NCBI GenBank assembly: GCA_937877605.1
Contig: CALFJA010000086.1
Coordinates: 1-64,000 of the forward strand
Origin: an uncultured Prevotellaceae bacterium
GTDB taxonomy: Bacteria; Bacteroidota; Bacteroidia; Bacteroidales; Bacteroidaceae
DNA length: 64,000 bases
Direction of reading: 5' to 3'
Shown here: one piece after another, positions 53,155-62,691 of the stretch
Position numbering within the stretch: the stretch's first letter is position 1
Layout of the letters: every line of letters begins with the position of its first letter
Translations under genes and position numbers: made by a program
The notes under the pieces: model-generated
Databases searched by the model: none
What the model was told of the DNA's origin: nothing
What the model saw: the letters and a program-made list of their open reading frames with translations, nothing else

Positions 53155-54111
53155 CAGGAAGGCATCAAGTCCACAGACTGCCCCTCTTCCGTTCTTTCGT
53201 CAGGATTTTCCTCTGCGCTTAACCATCTTCTTTTCCATAGAGCAACAACACCATCACTTACGGAAAAGGAAAGCGCAGAGAGCCTGCAACGCATTACCTC
53301 CCACCGGCACATTTGGCCCAATCACCGAAACCGTAAAAAAGGGCGACACATTTTTCGGACTTTTAAAAGGCTTTTATACGACTGGCATTAACAGCCATTC
53401 ACATTTCTTAACTTAAAACGGACTGTAAAACCATACTTTTCGCAAAATGAAAAGATAGTTTTTGCAGAACAAAAGGCATCCAGTTGCAGGGCAAAACCTA
53501 CCCAGTAGCAATCTCAACATTCCAAAAACGCCGGAAAAGAGTTCGCAACTCGCTGGTTGTCAGCAGAACTTTCGAATACAGGCATTTCTCCATCCGGGTG
53601 GCAACACATCCCACTACGCACTTTTTAACACGGCAGAAATGTTAAGAAAATGCGATTTTAGTAAGAATAGTTGACAAAATCCAATTTGTAAATTAGGCAT
53701 GTACACGCATACAAAAGGATGATAAGAATGACAATTATAGAGCAACTGACAAGAGGAAAGCACTGGACAAAATCACGAATAAGAAAGAAACAATCCTTTT
53801 CCGCGAGAAAAATGGTTGACTTGAAAGGTGACTTTAATCAAATTATGTAATACTTTTACTCTCAAAGGGTAACGATTACAGAAACTGAAAATTGGATGTA
53901 AAAATCCTGCCTTCCAAAATCTTAAAATATGTAAAAATCGAAAATAATTTTCAAAATTACTCCCAAGGAATTTCTTTTTTGTTTTACCTTTGCAGCAAAT
54001 CAGGTTTACAAATTTGAAAACTTTGCGGCGCAAATTTGAACAGGAAGTTGTCCAAAACGGAAAACTTTCCGGAAAATTTTCGACGAAAAGTTTTCCAAAA
54101 CAAACAATAAA
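53155..54111. other. Long non-coding region upstream of nrdD
   Basis: I see no convincing gene in these 957 bases; the open frames are short and low-complexity. Visible structure: CTCTGCGCTT at 53211-53220 pairs with AAGCGCAGAG at 53271-53280. The direct repeat CAAATTTGAA occurs at 54009-54018 and 54031-54040, 22 bases apart. GGAAAACTTT and AAAGTTTTCC form an inverted repeat between about 54058 and 54096, just before the nrdD start. The region is a good place for a regulatory leader or a small RNA. Confidence 0.6.
53985..53992 (+). promoter_or_regulatory. Likely nrdD promoter -7 box TACCTTTG
   Basis: TACCTTTG is an exact match to TAnnTTTG and would give a leader of about 110 bases carrying the CAAATTTGAA direct repeats and the GGAAAACTTT stem. 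No TTTG is seen at the -33 distance. Confidence 0.55.
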
Positions 54112-56217
54112 ATGGAAATTAAAAACTTTACCATCACCAAGCGCGGAGGAGAACAGGCACGCTTCTCCCTTGACAAAATCATGAACGCTGTCATCAAGGC
54201 GTTCGAATCGGTCGGAGAACCGGCCGACTTAGGCTCCATCTCAAAGATTCTCAGCCACTTAGACATTAAAGAAGGCATCACCGTCGAGGAAATCCAAAAC
54301 CAGGTTGAGGAATCCTTGATGCGTGAGGGACACTTCAAGGTAGCCAAGTCGTTCATGCTCTATCGGCAACAGCACACCGAAGACCGCGAAACACTCGAAA
54401 AATTGAACTTTTTGACAGACTATGTCGATTCAGTCAACGCGGCAACCGGTTCAAAGTATGACGCCAATGCAAATGTCGAACATAAAAATATTGCAACATT
54501 GATTGGCGAACTGCCCAAGGCAAGTTTCATTCGACTGAATCGCCGCCTCTTGACAGACCGGATTAAGAAAATGTACGGCAAGGAACTGGCCGACAAGTAT
54601 CTGGACCTCCTTTCCCACCATTTCATCTACAAGAACGACGAGACCTCACTTGCCAACTACTGCGCATCCATTACCATGTACCCATGGTTGATTGGCGGTA
54701 CCACCAGCATCGGCGGCAATTCCACGGCCCCGACCAACCTCAAATCGTTCTGCGGCGGCTTCGTCAACATGGTATTCATGGTATCCAGCATGCTCTCCGG
54801 TGCCTGCGCAACGCCCGAGTTCCTCATGTACCTTAATTATTTTATAGGCTTGGAATATGGTAAAGAATATTATAAAGAACCTGACAAGGTTGTCGACCTC
54901 TCCACCAAACAGCGTACAATTGACAAGATGATTACCGACTGTTTCGAGCAGATTGTCTACTCCATTAACCAGCCCACCGGTGCCCGCAACTACCAAGCCG
55001 TGTTCTGGAATGTGGCTTACTACGACCGCTACTACTTCGAGAGCCTGTTCGGCGAGTTCTATTTCCCCGACGGAAGCCAGCCCGACTGGAACGGACTTTC
55101 CTGGCTGCAGAAGCGCTTTATGAAGTGGTTCAACCAGGAACGTCTCAAGACCGTGCTCACATTCCCCGTGGAAACAATGGCACTGCTCACCAAAGACGGC
55201 GAATGCCTTGATAAGGAATGGGGCGACTTTACCGCCGAGATGTATGCCGAAGGGCACTCGTTCTTTACCTACATGAGCGACAATGCCGACTCACTGAGTT
55301 CCTGCTGCCGCCTGCGCAACGAGATCCAGGACAACGGATTCAGTTATACGCTGGGGGCTGGAGGTGTTTCCACTGGTTCGAAAAGCGTGCTTACAGTCAA
55401 TCTGAACCGCTCCATTCAGTATGCCGTGAACAACGGACTGGACTACAAGGAATTCCTGGGCGAGATTATCGACCTCTGCCACAAGGTACAGACGGCCTAC
55501 AACGAAAATCTCAAGGACATGCAGGCACACGGCATGCTACCTCTGTTCGACGCCGGCTACATCAACATTGGACGCCAGTATCTCACCATCGGCATCAACG
55601 GCCTGGTGGAAGCTGCTGAGTTCTTGGGGCTGAAGATAACGGACAATCCTGAGTACCTGAAGTTCGTTCAGGGCGTGCTGGGCATCGTGGAGAAATACAA
55701 CAAGCAGTACCGCACCAAGGATGTGATGTTCAACTGCGAGATGATTCCCGCCGAGAATGTAGGCGTGAAGCATGCAAAATGGGACCGTGAGGACGGCTAC
55801 TTCGTTCCGCGCGACTGCTACAACAGTTATTTCTATGTAGTAGAGGACGACTCCCTGAACATCATTGACAAGTTCAAGCTCCACGGAGCCCCCTATATTG
55901 AACACCTCACCGGCGGTTCCGCCCTCCACATGAACCTGGAAGAACACCTGTCGAAGGCTCAATATGCCCAGTTGCTCAAGGTGGCTGCCAAGGAAGGATG
56001 CAACTATTTCACCTTCAACATCCCCAATACGCTTTGCAACGACTGCGGGCACATCGACAAGCGTTACCTGAAGGAATGCCCGCACTGCCACTCCAAGAAT
56101 GTAGACTACATGACCCGCATCATCGGTTACCTGAAGCGCGTGAGCAACTTCTCACAGGCACGCCAGGAAGAAGCCGCCCGCCGCTACTATGCAGGCCAGA
56201 AACAGTACACCGTATAA
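54112..56217 (+). CDS. nrdD: Anaerobic ribonucleoside-triphosphate reductase
   Basis: The 701-residue class III reductase makes dNTPs without oxygen. Residues 1-95 are an ATP-cone regulatory domain (FTITKRGGEQARFSLDKIMNAVIKAF). The catalytic barrel includes SSCCRLRNE near residue 400 and QPTGARNYQAVFWN. The zinc site is CNDCGH with CPHCHS near the end. The glycyl radical site is Gly672 in RIIGYL. It needs the NrdG activase encoded 18 bases downstream. The leader is long and structured. Confidence 0.96.
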   Translation: MEIKNFTITKRGGEQARFSLDKIMNAVIKAFESVGEPADLGSISKILSHLDIKEGITVEEIQNQVEESLMREGHFKVAKSFMLYRQQHTEDRETLEKLNFLTDYVDSVNAATGSKYDANANVEHKNIATLIGELPKASFIRLNRRLLTDRIKKMYGKELADKYLDLLSHHFIYKNDETSLANYCASITMYPWLIGGTTSIGGNSTAPTNLKSFCGGFVNMVFMVSSMLSGACATPEFLMYLNYFIGLEYGKEYYKEPDKVVDLSTKQRTIDKMITDCFEQIVYSINQPTGARNYQAVFWNVAYYDRYYFESLFGEFYFPDGSQPDWNGLSWLQKRFMKWFNQERLKTVLTFPVETMALLTKDGECLDKEWGDFTAEMYAEGHSFFTYMSDNADSLSSCCRLRNEIQDNGFSYTLGAGGVSTGSKSVLTVNLNRSIQYAVNNGLDYKEFLGEIIDLCHKVQTAYNENLKDMQAHGMLPLFDAGYINIGRQYLTIGINGLVEAAEFLGLKITDNPEYLKFVQGVLGIVEKYNKQYRTKDVMFNCEMIPAENVGVKHAKWDREDGYFVPRDCYNSYFYVVEDDSLNIIDKFKLHGAPYIEHLTGGSALHMNLEEHLSKAQYAQLLKVAAKEGCNYFTFNIPNTLCNDCGHIDKRYLKECPHCHSKNVDYMTRIIGYLKRVSNFSQARQEEAARRYYAGQKQYTV

Positions 56218-56235
56218 AACTGCGGGTAGCACAGT

Positions 56236-56703
56236 ATGCTTAAATTCGTCAATACAGGTATTGTCTTTCAGGAGATTCCCGACGAGGTGACGCTGTCCAT
56301 CAACATCTCGCGCTGTCCCTGCCATTGCCCGGGCTGTCACAGTCAGTACCTGGCAGAAGATATCGGTGAGGACCTCACGCCAGAAGTAATCGACCGTTTT
56401 GCCAGGGACTATGGAAAAGACATTACCTGTATTGCTTTTATGGGCGGCGATGCCGAGCCCGCCTATGTCGACAGCCTTGCCTGTTATGTGCATGAAAGGC
56501 ATCCCCGTTTCCGCGTAGCATGGTACAGCGGACGCACCGTTATCTCGAGAGACATCAACCGGAACAATTTCGACTACATCAAGATCGGGCCCTACATATC
56601 ACACCTGGGGGCGCTGAACAAGCCTACCACCAATCAACGGCTGTACAAGAAGAAGGGCGACGGCGAATTCGTGGACATCACTTCCCGGTTCTGGAAGAAG
56701 TAA
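56236..56703 (+). CDS. nrdG: Anaerobic ribonucleotide reductase activase
   Basis: The 155-residue radical SAM enzyme creates the glycyl radical on NrdD. The cluster motif CX3CX2C is Cys27, Cys31 and Cys34 within RCPCHCPGCH; an extra Cys29 lies inside. FMGGDAEPAYVDSL is the SAM-binding GGE-like segment, here GGD. It lies directly after nrdD on the same strand and is followed by the regulator gene after 21 bases. Confidence 0.95.
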   Translation: MLKFVNTGIVFQEIPDEVTLSINISRCPCHCPGCHSQYLAEDIGEDLTPEVIDRFARDYGKDITCIAFMGGDAEPAYVDSLACYVHERHPRFRVAWYSGRTVISRDINRNNFDYIKIGPYISHLGALNKPTTNQRLYKKKGDGEFVDITSRFWKK

Positions 56704-56724
56704 CTCTATTCACGACCGACACCT

Positions 56725-57327
56725 ATGAACGGAACAAGACACCAGCCCGCCATAGCCATAATCGACGCAAACACCCTGTCGGCCATCGGTCTGAAGCAGT
56801 TGTTACAGCAGGTGATGCCGTTCATGCAGATAACTTGCCTGCCTTCTGTGGCAGCCCTCCGTCGTGAAGATATCGGCAAGTTTTTCCATTATTTCGCATC
56901 GATGGACATTGTCCTTGCCGAGATGCCGTTTTTTCTTGAGCACCGGCGGAAGACCATCGTACTCTCCCACTCCACGAAGTCCGACTCCCGTATGGACCAT
57001 TTCCACCACCTTTTCATTGATCAACCCGAACAGGAACTTATCCGCTCACTGCTGGTGCTGGTACAGATGGCGCACGGACATGGCGAGCATTTGCCCCTTC
57101 AAAAGAAGGGACAGTCGGCAAAGGTACTCACCCAACGGGAGATTGAAGTGCTGTCACTCATCGTAAGGGGGTTCATCAACAAGGAAATTGCCGACCGGCT
57201 GCACATCAGCCTGACCACCGTCATCAGCCACCGGAAAAACATCACGGGCAAATTGGGGCTGCGCAGTATCGGCGCCCTGACCATCTATGCCGTGATGCAG
57301 GGATATGTAGACATATCGGAGATATAA
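56725..57327 (+). CDS. LuxR-type regulator with degenerate receiver domain
   Basis: The 200-residue protein has a C-terminal LuxR/FixJ helix-turn-helix (about 132-195): VLTQREIEVLSLIVRGFINK, then DRLHISLTTVISHRKNI. The N-terminal part starts AIAIIDANTLSAIGLKQLLQ like a response regulator. The place of the phosphorylated Asp reads DIVLAEMPFF, so Glu or no acceptor is present and phosphorylation is unlikely. It may respond to a ligand or partner instead. The gene follows nrdG by 21 bases and may be co-transcribed, which suggests control of nucleotide or anaerobic genes; that is inference. Confidence 0.85.
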   Translation: MNGTRHQPAIAIIDANTLSAIGLKQLLQQVMPFMQITCLPSVAALRREDIGKFFHYFASMDIVLAEMPFFLEHRRKTIVLSHSTKSDSRMDHFHHLFIDQPEQELIRSLLVLVQMAHGHGEHLPLQKKGQSAKVLTQREIEVLSLIVRGFINKEIADRLHISLTTVISHRKNITGKLGLRSIGALTIYAVMQGYVDISEI

Positions 57328-57357
57328 TAAGATTTTTGCTGTTGTCTTTCTTCCGGC

Positions 57358-58635
57358 CTACAGGAAGGGTGCCAGAAGATGTGCAAACCATCCGACGAAC
57401 TTTTTCCACGGCGTCCGCCAGCCGTTCCATGTTTCCTGTGTCAGCAGGAAACTGCGGTGCTTGTCACGCTCGAAGAGGGCATCCATCTCCGCCGTTGTCG
57501 ACGGATCCACGACGATGACATTCTCCTCGTAGTCGAAGTTCAGGCTCCGTGCGTTGAGGTTGGCACTGCCAAGAGTGCAGAACCTGCCGTCGACCATCAT
57601 GATTTTCGTATGATGGAAACCCGGTTCAAACATCCAGACCTTGCACCCCCGCTTCATCAGTTGATGGGCATTATAGAAGCCGCAGTCGGGTGTCAGGGGG
57701 ATATCGCTCTTCACCGACAGCATGATTTCCACTTTCACTCCTCTTTTCACAGCGCTGCGAAGCGCTTTTTTTATGCCGTGATTCAGGGTGAAGTATGGGT
57801 TGATGAGTTTGATGCTGTCCTGGGCCAGGTCGATGGCAGTAGTGTAGAACTTGCGTATGATTTTGTTGGTGACCGTGGGTTCCCTGTTGATGATGCCTAT
57901 CATCTTCCTGCCAGCAGCGAGAGCGGTGTCTGCTGCGAGCATGGGCATATAGCGTTCGGGAGGACATCCGTAGTAGTATTGCGGTCCGTGAACATTCTGG
58001 TGCGTGACTTTATTCCATATTTTGAGGAATATTTTTTGCAGGGAGTTCACCTCGTCGCCCTCGATGCGGCAGTGCATATCGTGCCATTCGCCGACGACAT
58101 CCGTACCGTTGATGTAGTAGTCGGCCACATTCATGCCTCCGGTATAGGCCACCTTGCCGTCGATGACGACTATCTTGCGGTGGTCGCGGGAGAAAGCGTG
58201 GTTGATCCAGGGGAAGCGCAGCGGGTCGAATTTCTTGATTTGTATGCCTCGCTGACGGATGAATTTCAGGTGTTTCCGCGTGAGCGGCTGGTTGTTCGAT
58301 GCATTGCCGAAGGCATCGAACAACGCACGCACCTCCACGCCGGCGGCGGCACGCTCGGCCAGCAGGTCGAACAGCAGGCTGGCTATGGAGTCGTTCCTGA
58401 AGTTGAAATATTCCAGGTGTATGCTGTGACGGGCATTGCGGATGGCGAGGAAGAGGTCGTCGAACTTCTCCTGCCCCGACTCCAGCAGCACGATGGCATT
58501 GTTGCGTGAGAAAGTTACGCCCTCTCTTTCCATTGCTTCAACCAGCAACGAGTCGGAAGTCGGCTCCTGTGCCCGTACGGCATTGCCTGCGAAGAGCGAC
58601 AGGACAAGGAAGATGATGGTACAAAGGCGGTTCAT
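57358..58635 (-). CDS. Secreted phospholipase D / cardiolipin synthase-like protein
   Basis: The 425-residue protein has a signal peptide (MNRLCTIIFLVLSLFAGNAVRAQ) and two complete HKD motifs: HRKIVVIDG and HTKIMMVDG, each followed by a Gly/Asn-rich turn (GGMNVADYY, GSANLNARS). That is the layout of cardiolipin synthases, but the cleavable signal suggests a periplasmic enzyme, perhaps a phospholipase or transphosphatidylase. The start at 58635 was chosen for the signal peptide; ATG codons at 58647 and 58659 would overlap the kdsD end. It is probably co-transcribed with kdsD. Confidence 0.88.
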   Translation of the reverse strand: MNRLCTIIFLVLSLFAGNAVRAQEPTSDSLLVEAMEREGVTFSRNNAIVLLESGQEKFDDLFLAIRNARHSIHLEYFNFRNDSIASLLFDLLAERAAAGVEVRALFDAFGNASNNQPLTRKHLKFIRQRGIQIKKFDPLRFPWINHAFSRDHRKIVVIDGKVAYTGGMNVADYYINGTDVVGEWHDMHCRIEGDEVNSLQKIFLKIWNKVTHQNVHGPQYYYGCPPERYMPMLAADTALAAGRKMIGIINREPTVTNKIIRKFYTTAIDLAQDSIKLINPYFTLNHGIKKALRSAVKRGVKVEIMLSVKSDIPLTPDCGFYNAHQLMKRGCKVWMFEPGFHHTKIMMVDGRFCTLGSANLNARSLNFDYEENVIVVDPSTTAEMDALFERDKHRSFLLTQETWNGWRTPWKKFVGWFAHLLAPFL

Positions 58636-58646
58636 TCTGCGAGGCA

Positions 58647-59609
58647 TCAAATCATGCATGAATAGTGGTCGACAATGCCCAGCAGATGTCTTTCCTTGTC
58701 CACTACGAGCACCGTATGGATTTTGTGACGGTGCATGATGCGTTGTATCTCTGTAATCTTGGTGTTCGGTGTAACGGTCTTGGGCTCCCGTGTCATGATG
58801 TCGCTGACGGTGTGGTCGAAGAACTTTGCCTGCCAGCGTTCCATGGCGCGGCGTATGTCACCGTCGGTGATGAGTCCCACCACCCGACCGTCCTCCAGCG
58901 AAACGCCCAGTCCCAGTTTTCCTTTGCTCACCAGGATGATGGCCTCGCCCAGGTGCATGTCGGTGGGCACGATGGGAAGTTCGTCCGAGCGCATCACATC
59001 GGCCGCCGTGGTGAGCAGGCGCTTGCCAAGTTCACCGCCGGGATGGAACTGCGCGAAGTCCTTAGGCTTGAACTTCCGGAGCTGCATCAGTGCTATGGCC
59101 AGTGCATCGCCCATGGCCAGTGCTGCCGTGGTGCTGCTGGTGGGTGCCAGATTCAGCGGACAGGCTTCCTTCTTCACGCTTACGGTGATATGGATGGTGC
59201 TGTATTTTGCCAGGAGCGACTTCGGGTTGCGCGTCATTGAGACGATGGGTATCTCCATCTGCTGAAGCATTGGCACAAATCGGAGCAGTTCGTCGGTCTG
59301 CCCCGAGTTGCTCAGTGCCAGCACCACATCCTCTTTTGTTATCACGCCGAGGTCACCGTGGAAGACATCCAGTGGATTGATGAAGAACGAGGGCGTGCCG
59401 GTGCTCGACAGCGTGGCGGCTATCTTCGCCCCCACATGCCCACTCTTGCCCACACCCGTGACGATAACTTTGCCATGGCAGCTGAAGATCAAATCGACAG
59501 CACGGTCGAAATTGTCATCCAACTGTGGTATCAGGTCGAGCAAGGCCTGTGCCTCGTCATGTAGACATTGTGCGGCAACCTCGCGAATGGCTGAAATATG
59601 ATGGTCCAT
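58647..59609 (-). CDS. kdsD: Arabinose 5-phosphate isomerase
   Basis: The 320-residue KpsF/GutQ/KdsD enzyme interconverts ribulose 5-phosphate and arabinose 5-phosphate for Kdo synthesis. It has a SIS domain (VIVTGVGKSGHVGAKIAATLSSTGTPSFF, LALSNSGQTDELL, APTSSTTAALAMGDALA) and two CBS domains (LGVSLEDGRVVGLITDGDIRRAM, HTVLVVDKERHLLGIVD). The ATG at 59609 was chosen over a TTG seven codons upstream. A promoter TTG-N19-TACCTTTG lies 46 bases upstream. Confidence 0.94.
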   Translation of the reverse strand: MDHHISAIREVAAQCLHDEAQALLDLIPQLDDNFDRAVDLIFSCHGKVIVTGVGKSGHVGAKIAATLSSTGTPSFFINPLDVFHGDLGVITKEDVVLALSNSGQTDELLRFVPMLQQMEIPIVSMTRNPKSLLAKYSTIHITVSVKKEACPLNLAPTSSTTAALAMGDALAIALMQLRKFKPKDFAQFHPGGELGKRLLTTAADVMRSDELPIVPTDMHLGEAIILVSKGKLGLGVSLEDGRVVGLITDGDIRRAMERWQAKFFDHTVSDIMTREPKTVTPNTKITEIQRIMHRHKIHTVLVVDKERHLLGIVDHYSCMI

Positions 59610-59654
59610 AAAGCGTTTCTCCTTATTCAATTTGAGAACTAATCATTCAACCTA

Positions 59655-59684
59655 CAAAGGTACACAAAAGTTGCAAAAAAGCAA
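59655..59684 (-). promoter_or_regulatory. Promoter of kdsD (TTG-N19-TACCTTTG)
   Basis: On the minus strand TTG (59684-59682) is followed after 19 bases by TACCTTTG (59662-59655), a full match to the Bacteroidetes pattern. Confidence 0.7.
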
Positions 59685-59707
59685 CTGAAAACGCCCCTGT
59701 TTTTCAC

Positions 59708-59830
59708 TCGTTTTCCGTTTGGGGCCCATTCGCAATGTGTTTGGGGCCTAAATGGCTTGCGTTTGAAGCCCAAACGCATCGCGTTTAAGGCTCAATTGCA
59801 ATCCGTTGGATTCCAACAGGTTGCAAAGGC
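59708..59830. repeat. Intergenic GTTTGGGGC repeat element
   Basis: The element contains CCGTTTGGGGCCCATTCGCA, GTGTTTGGGGCCTAAATGG, GCGTTTGAAGCCCAAACGC, and CCGTTGGATTCCAACAGG followed by TTGCAA. The last module is shared, inverted, with the element at 41325-41430. Confidence 0.7.
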
Positions 59831-60080
59831 AGTCCAGAACCCTCTGCCAAAGCGTCGTAAAAGGTTCTTTCAAGAGTGGTGAAAGGCATCTGTTTGAAAA
59901 TAAACGAAGCAAAATGCGGCAGTTCCGAAAAAAACACTTAACTTTGTCTCACGGATGCAGCACACGGCAAGCGAGCCCTGCATCCGTCTTCGTGGAAAAC
60001 TAACAAGCGTTTGCTGTTATTCGGAATACTTCAGAATTTAGCACATTCAAAGAGACAAAACCGAAAGAATAAGTTGCAGG

Positions 60081-60104
60081 CGCCTGTGCTATATAGCATG
60101 GGCG
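60081..60104. promoter_or_regulatory. Imperfect 24-base palindrome, possible operator of the methyltransferase gene
   Basis: The core GCTATATAGC is a perfect palindrome. The arms CGCC and GGCG extend it so that 20 of 24 positions are symmetric. It lies about 130 bases before the methyltransferase start. An operator or a structured leader is possible, but no regulator gene is adjacent. Confidence 0.4.
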
Positions 60105-60234
60105 TGACTTATCCGGTTTTGTAGGCAAGTGCTAAAGCCTTGAAGTATGGATGAGAATATCGTTCATGCTTTTTTGTGCTTTGCATTAGCCTACCCTCCG
60201 ACTGATAAGCATTCGCCTAAAACCTATATGGCAC

Positions 60235-61425
<1,191 letters not shown>

Positions 61426-61497
61426 CAAATACGACCGGCCATATCTAAAGGGCAAGAGAATGTACATGAGATTATTTATTGCTAAAAGAGATAAACA

Positions 61498-62619
61498 ATG
61501 AAAATAGAACTAAAGAAAGTAACTGTTGCAGAACTGACTGCAGGCTACGAAGATAACGAAGAAGCTGGTGTGCGTGGATATGGAGGACTGCTCGATATCC
61601 GACCACCTTACCAACGAGAGTTTATCTATGATGAAAAGAAACGCAATGCTGTGATTACCACCGTATTGAATGGCTTTCCACTAAATGTGATGTATTGGGC
61701 TGCAAGAGACAAAGATGCCGAGGTCCCATACGAAGTAATGGACGGACAGCAACGAACCATCAGCCTATGCCAGTATGTAAACGGCGACTTCGCCTATGAT
61801 TTTCAATACTTTCATAATCTGACAGAGGTTGACAAGCGAAAGATTTTGGATTATGAATTGATGGTATATGTATGTTCAGGTAATGACAAAGAAAAACTGA
61901 AATGGTTTGAAACCATTAACATCGCAGGCGAGCGACTCACCCGTCAAGAACTGCGTAATGCAGTGTATGCAGGTCCGTTCGTAAGCGATGCCAAGCGTTA
62001 TTTCTCCAAGTCGAACTGCGCTGCCTACAACATGGGACACCATTTGTTGTCAGGCTCACCCATACGGCAAGACTATTTAGAAACAGCCTTAAAATGGATG
62101 GCAAACTCCCTGAACAAGCCAAGTACCCCGATGAACATAGAAACCTATATGGCACAACACCAACATGATCCTAATGCGTCGCAGTTATGGCAATATTTCA
62201 ATGCGGTGATAACATGGGTATTTGCCACTTTCGATGTAGGGAAACGCAAAAAAATCATGAAAGGCGTGGACTGGGGGACACTGTATGACCGGTTCCATGG
62301 TACCGTACTCGACAAAAGTTCACTTGATGCTGAAATAGGACGACTGGTTATTGACTCTGAAGTGCAGACTAAAATGGGTATCTGCCCCTTTGTCCTCACA
62401 CGCGACGAGCACTATCTCGGTCTGCGTGCTTTCCCGGAAGACATTAAACTGGCAATCTATGAAAAGCAACAAGGAATCTGTCCGCTATGCGGCGAACATT
62501 TTGAAATAGATCAAATGGAAGGCGATCACATCACACCTTGGGCAGAGGGAGGCCGTACCGTAGAAGATAACTGCCAGATGCTCTGCCGCGACTGCAACCG
62601 CAGAAAAGGAAAGAAATAA
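61498..62619 (+). CDS. DUF262-HNH nuclease, likely restriction partner
   Basis: The 373-residue protein has an N-terminal DUF262 (ParB/Srx-like, GmrS-type) domain: IRPPYQREFIYDEKKRNAVI and VMDGQQRTISLCQYV. The C-terminal HNH nuclease domain has two CxxC pairs (CPLCGEHF and CRDCNRRK) around GDHITPWAEGGRTVEDNC. DUF262 proteins with HNH-like domains act as nucleotide-dependent nucleases in GmrSD-type and related defence systems. Next to a DNA methyltransferase, this gene is the natural candidate for the restriction activity. Its ATG overlaps, as ATGA, the stop of the alternative methyltransferase frame. The specificity and true role are unknown. Confidence 0.85.
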   Translation: MKIELKKVTVAELTAGYEDNEEAGVRGYGGLLDIRPPYQREFIYDEKKRNAVITTVLNGFPLNVMYWAARDKDAEVPYEVMDGQQRTISLCQYVNGDFAYDFQYFHNLTEVDKRKILDYELMVYVCSGNDKEKLKWFETINIAGERLTRQELRNAVYAGPFVSDAKRYFSKSNCAAYNMGHHLLSGSPIRQDYLETALKWMANSLNKPSTPMNIETYMAQHQHDPNASQLWQYFNAVITWVFATFDVGKRKKIMKGVDWGTLYDRFHGTVLDKSSLDAEIGRLVIDSEVQTKMGICPFVLTRDEHYLGLRAFPEDIKLAIYEKQQGICPLCGEHFEIDQMEGDHITPWAEGGRTVEDNCQMLCRDCNRRKGKK

Positions 62620-62638
62620 TTCCCATTACAATAAGAAA

Positions 62639-62670
62639 AAAGAGCGACTACATTGTTGTAATCGCTCTTT
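62639..62670. terminator. Bidirectional terminator between the nuclease gene and atpG
   Basis: AAAGAGCGA pairs with TCGCTCTTT, with an inner TACA / TGTA extension. A- and T-runs on the two sides suit both convergent transcripts. Confidence 0.85.
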
Positions 62671-62691
62671 ATACAAGTAAAAGATAAGCAT

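Larger units (their letters stand above)
59610..60234. other. Divergent intergenic region between kdsD and the methyltransferase
   Basis: The 625 bases hold the kdsD promoter, a GTTTGGGGC-type repeat element (59708-59830), a stretch without clear features, and a 24-base imperfect palindrome at 60081-60104. I see no gene and no clear TAnnTTTG box for the methyltransferase. Confidence 0.6.

Noticed and set aside
53462..53674. 70-codon open frame before nrdD
   Set aside because: Low-complexity product, no fitting start context and no sign of coding composition.
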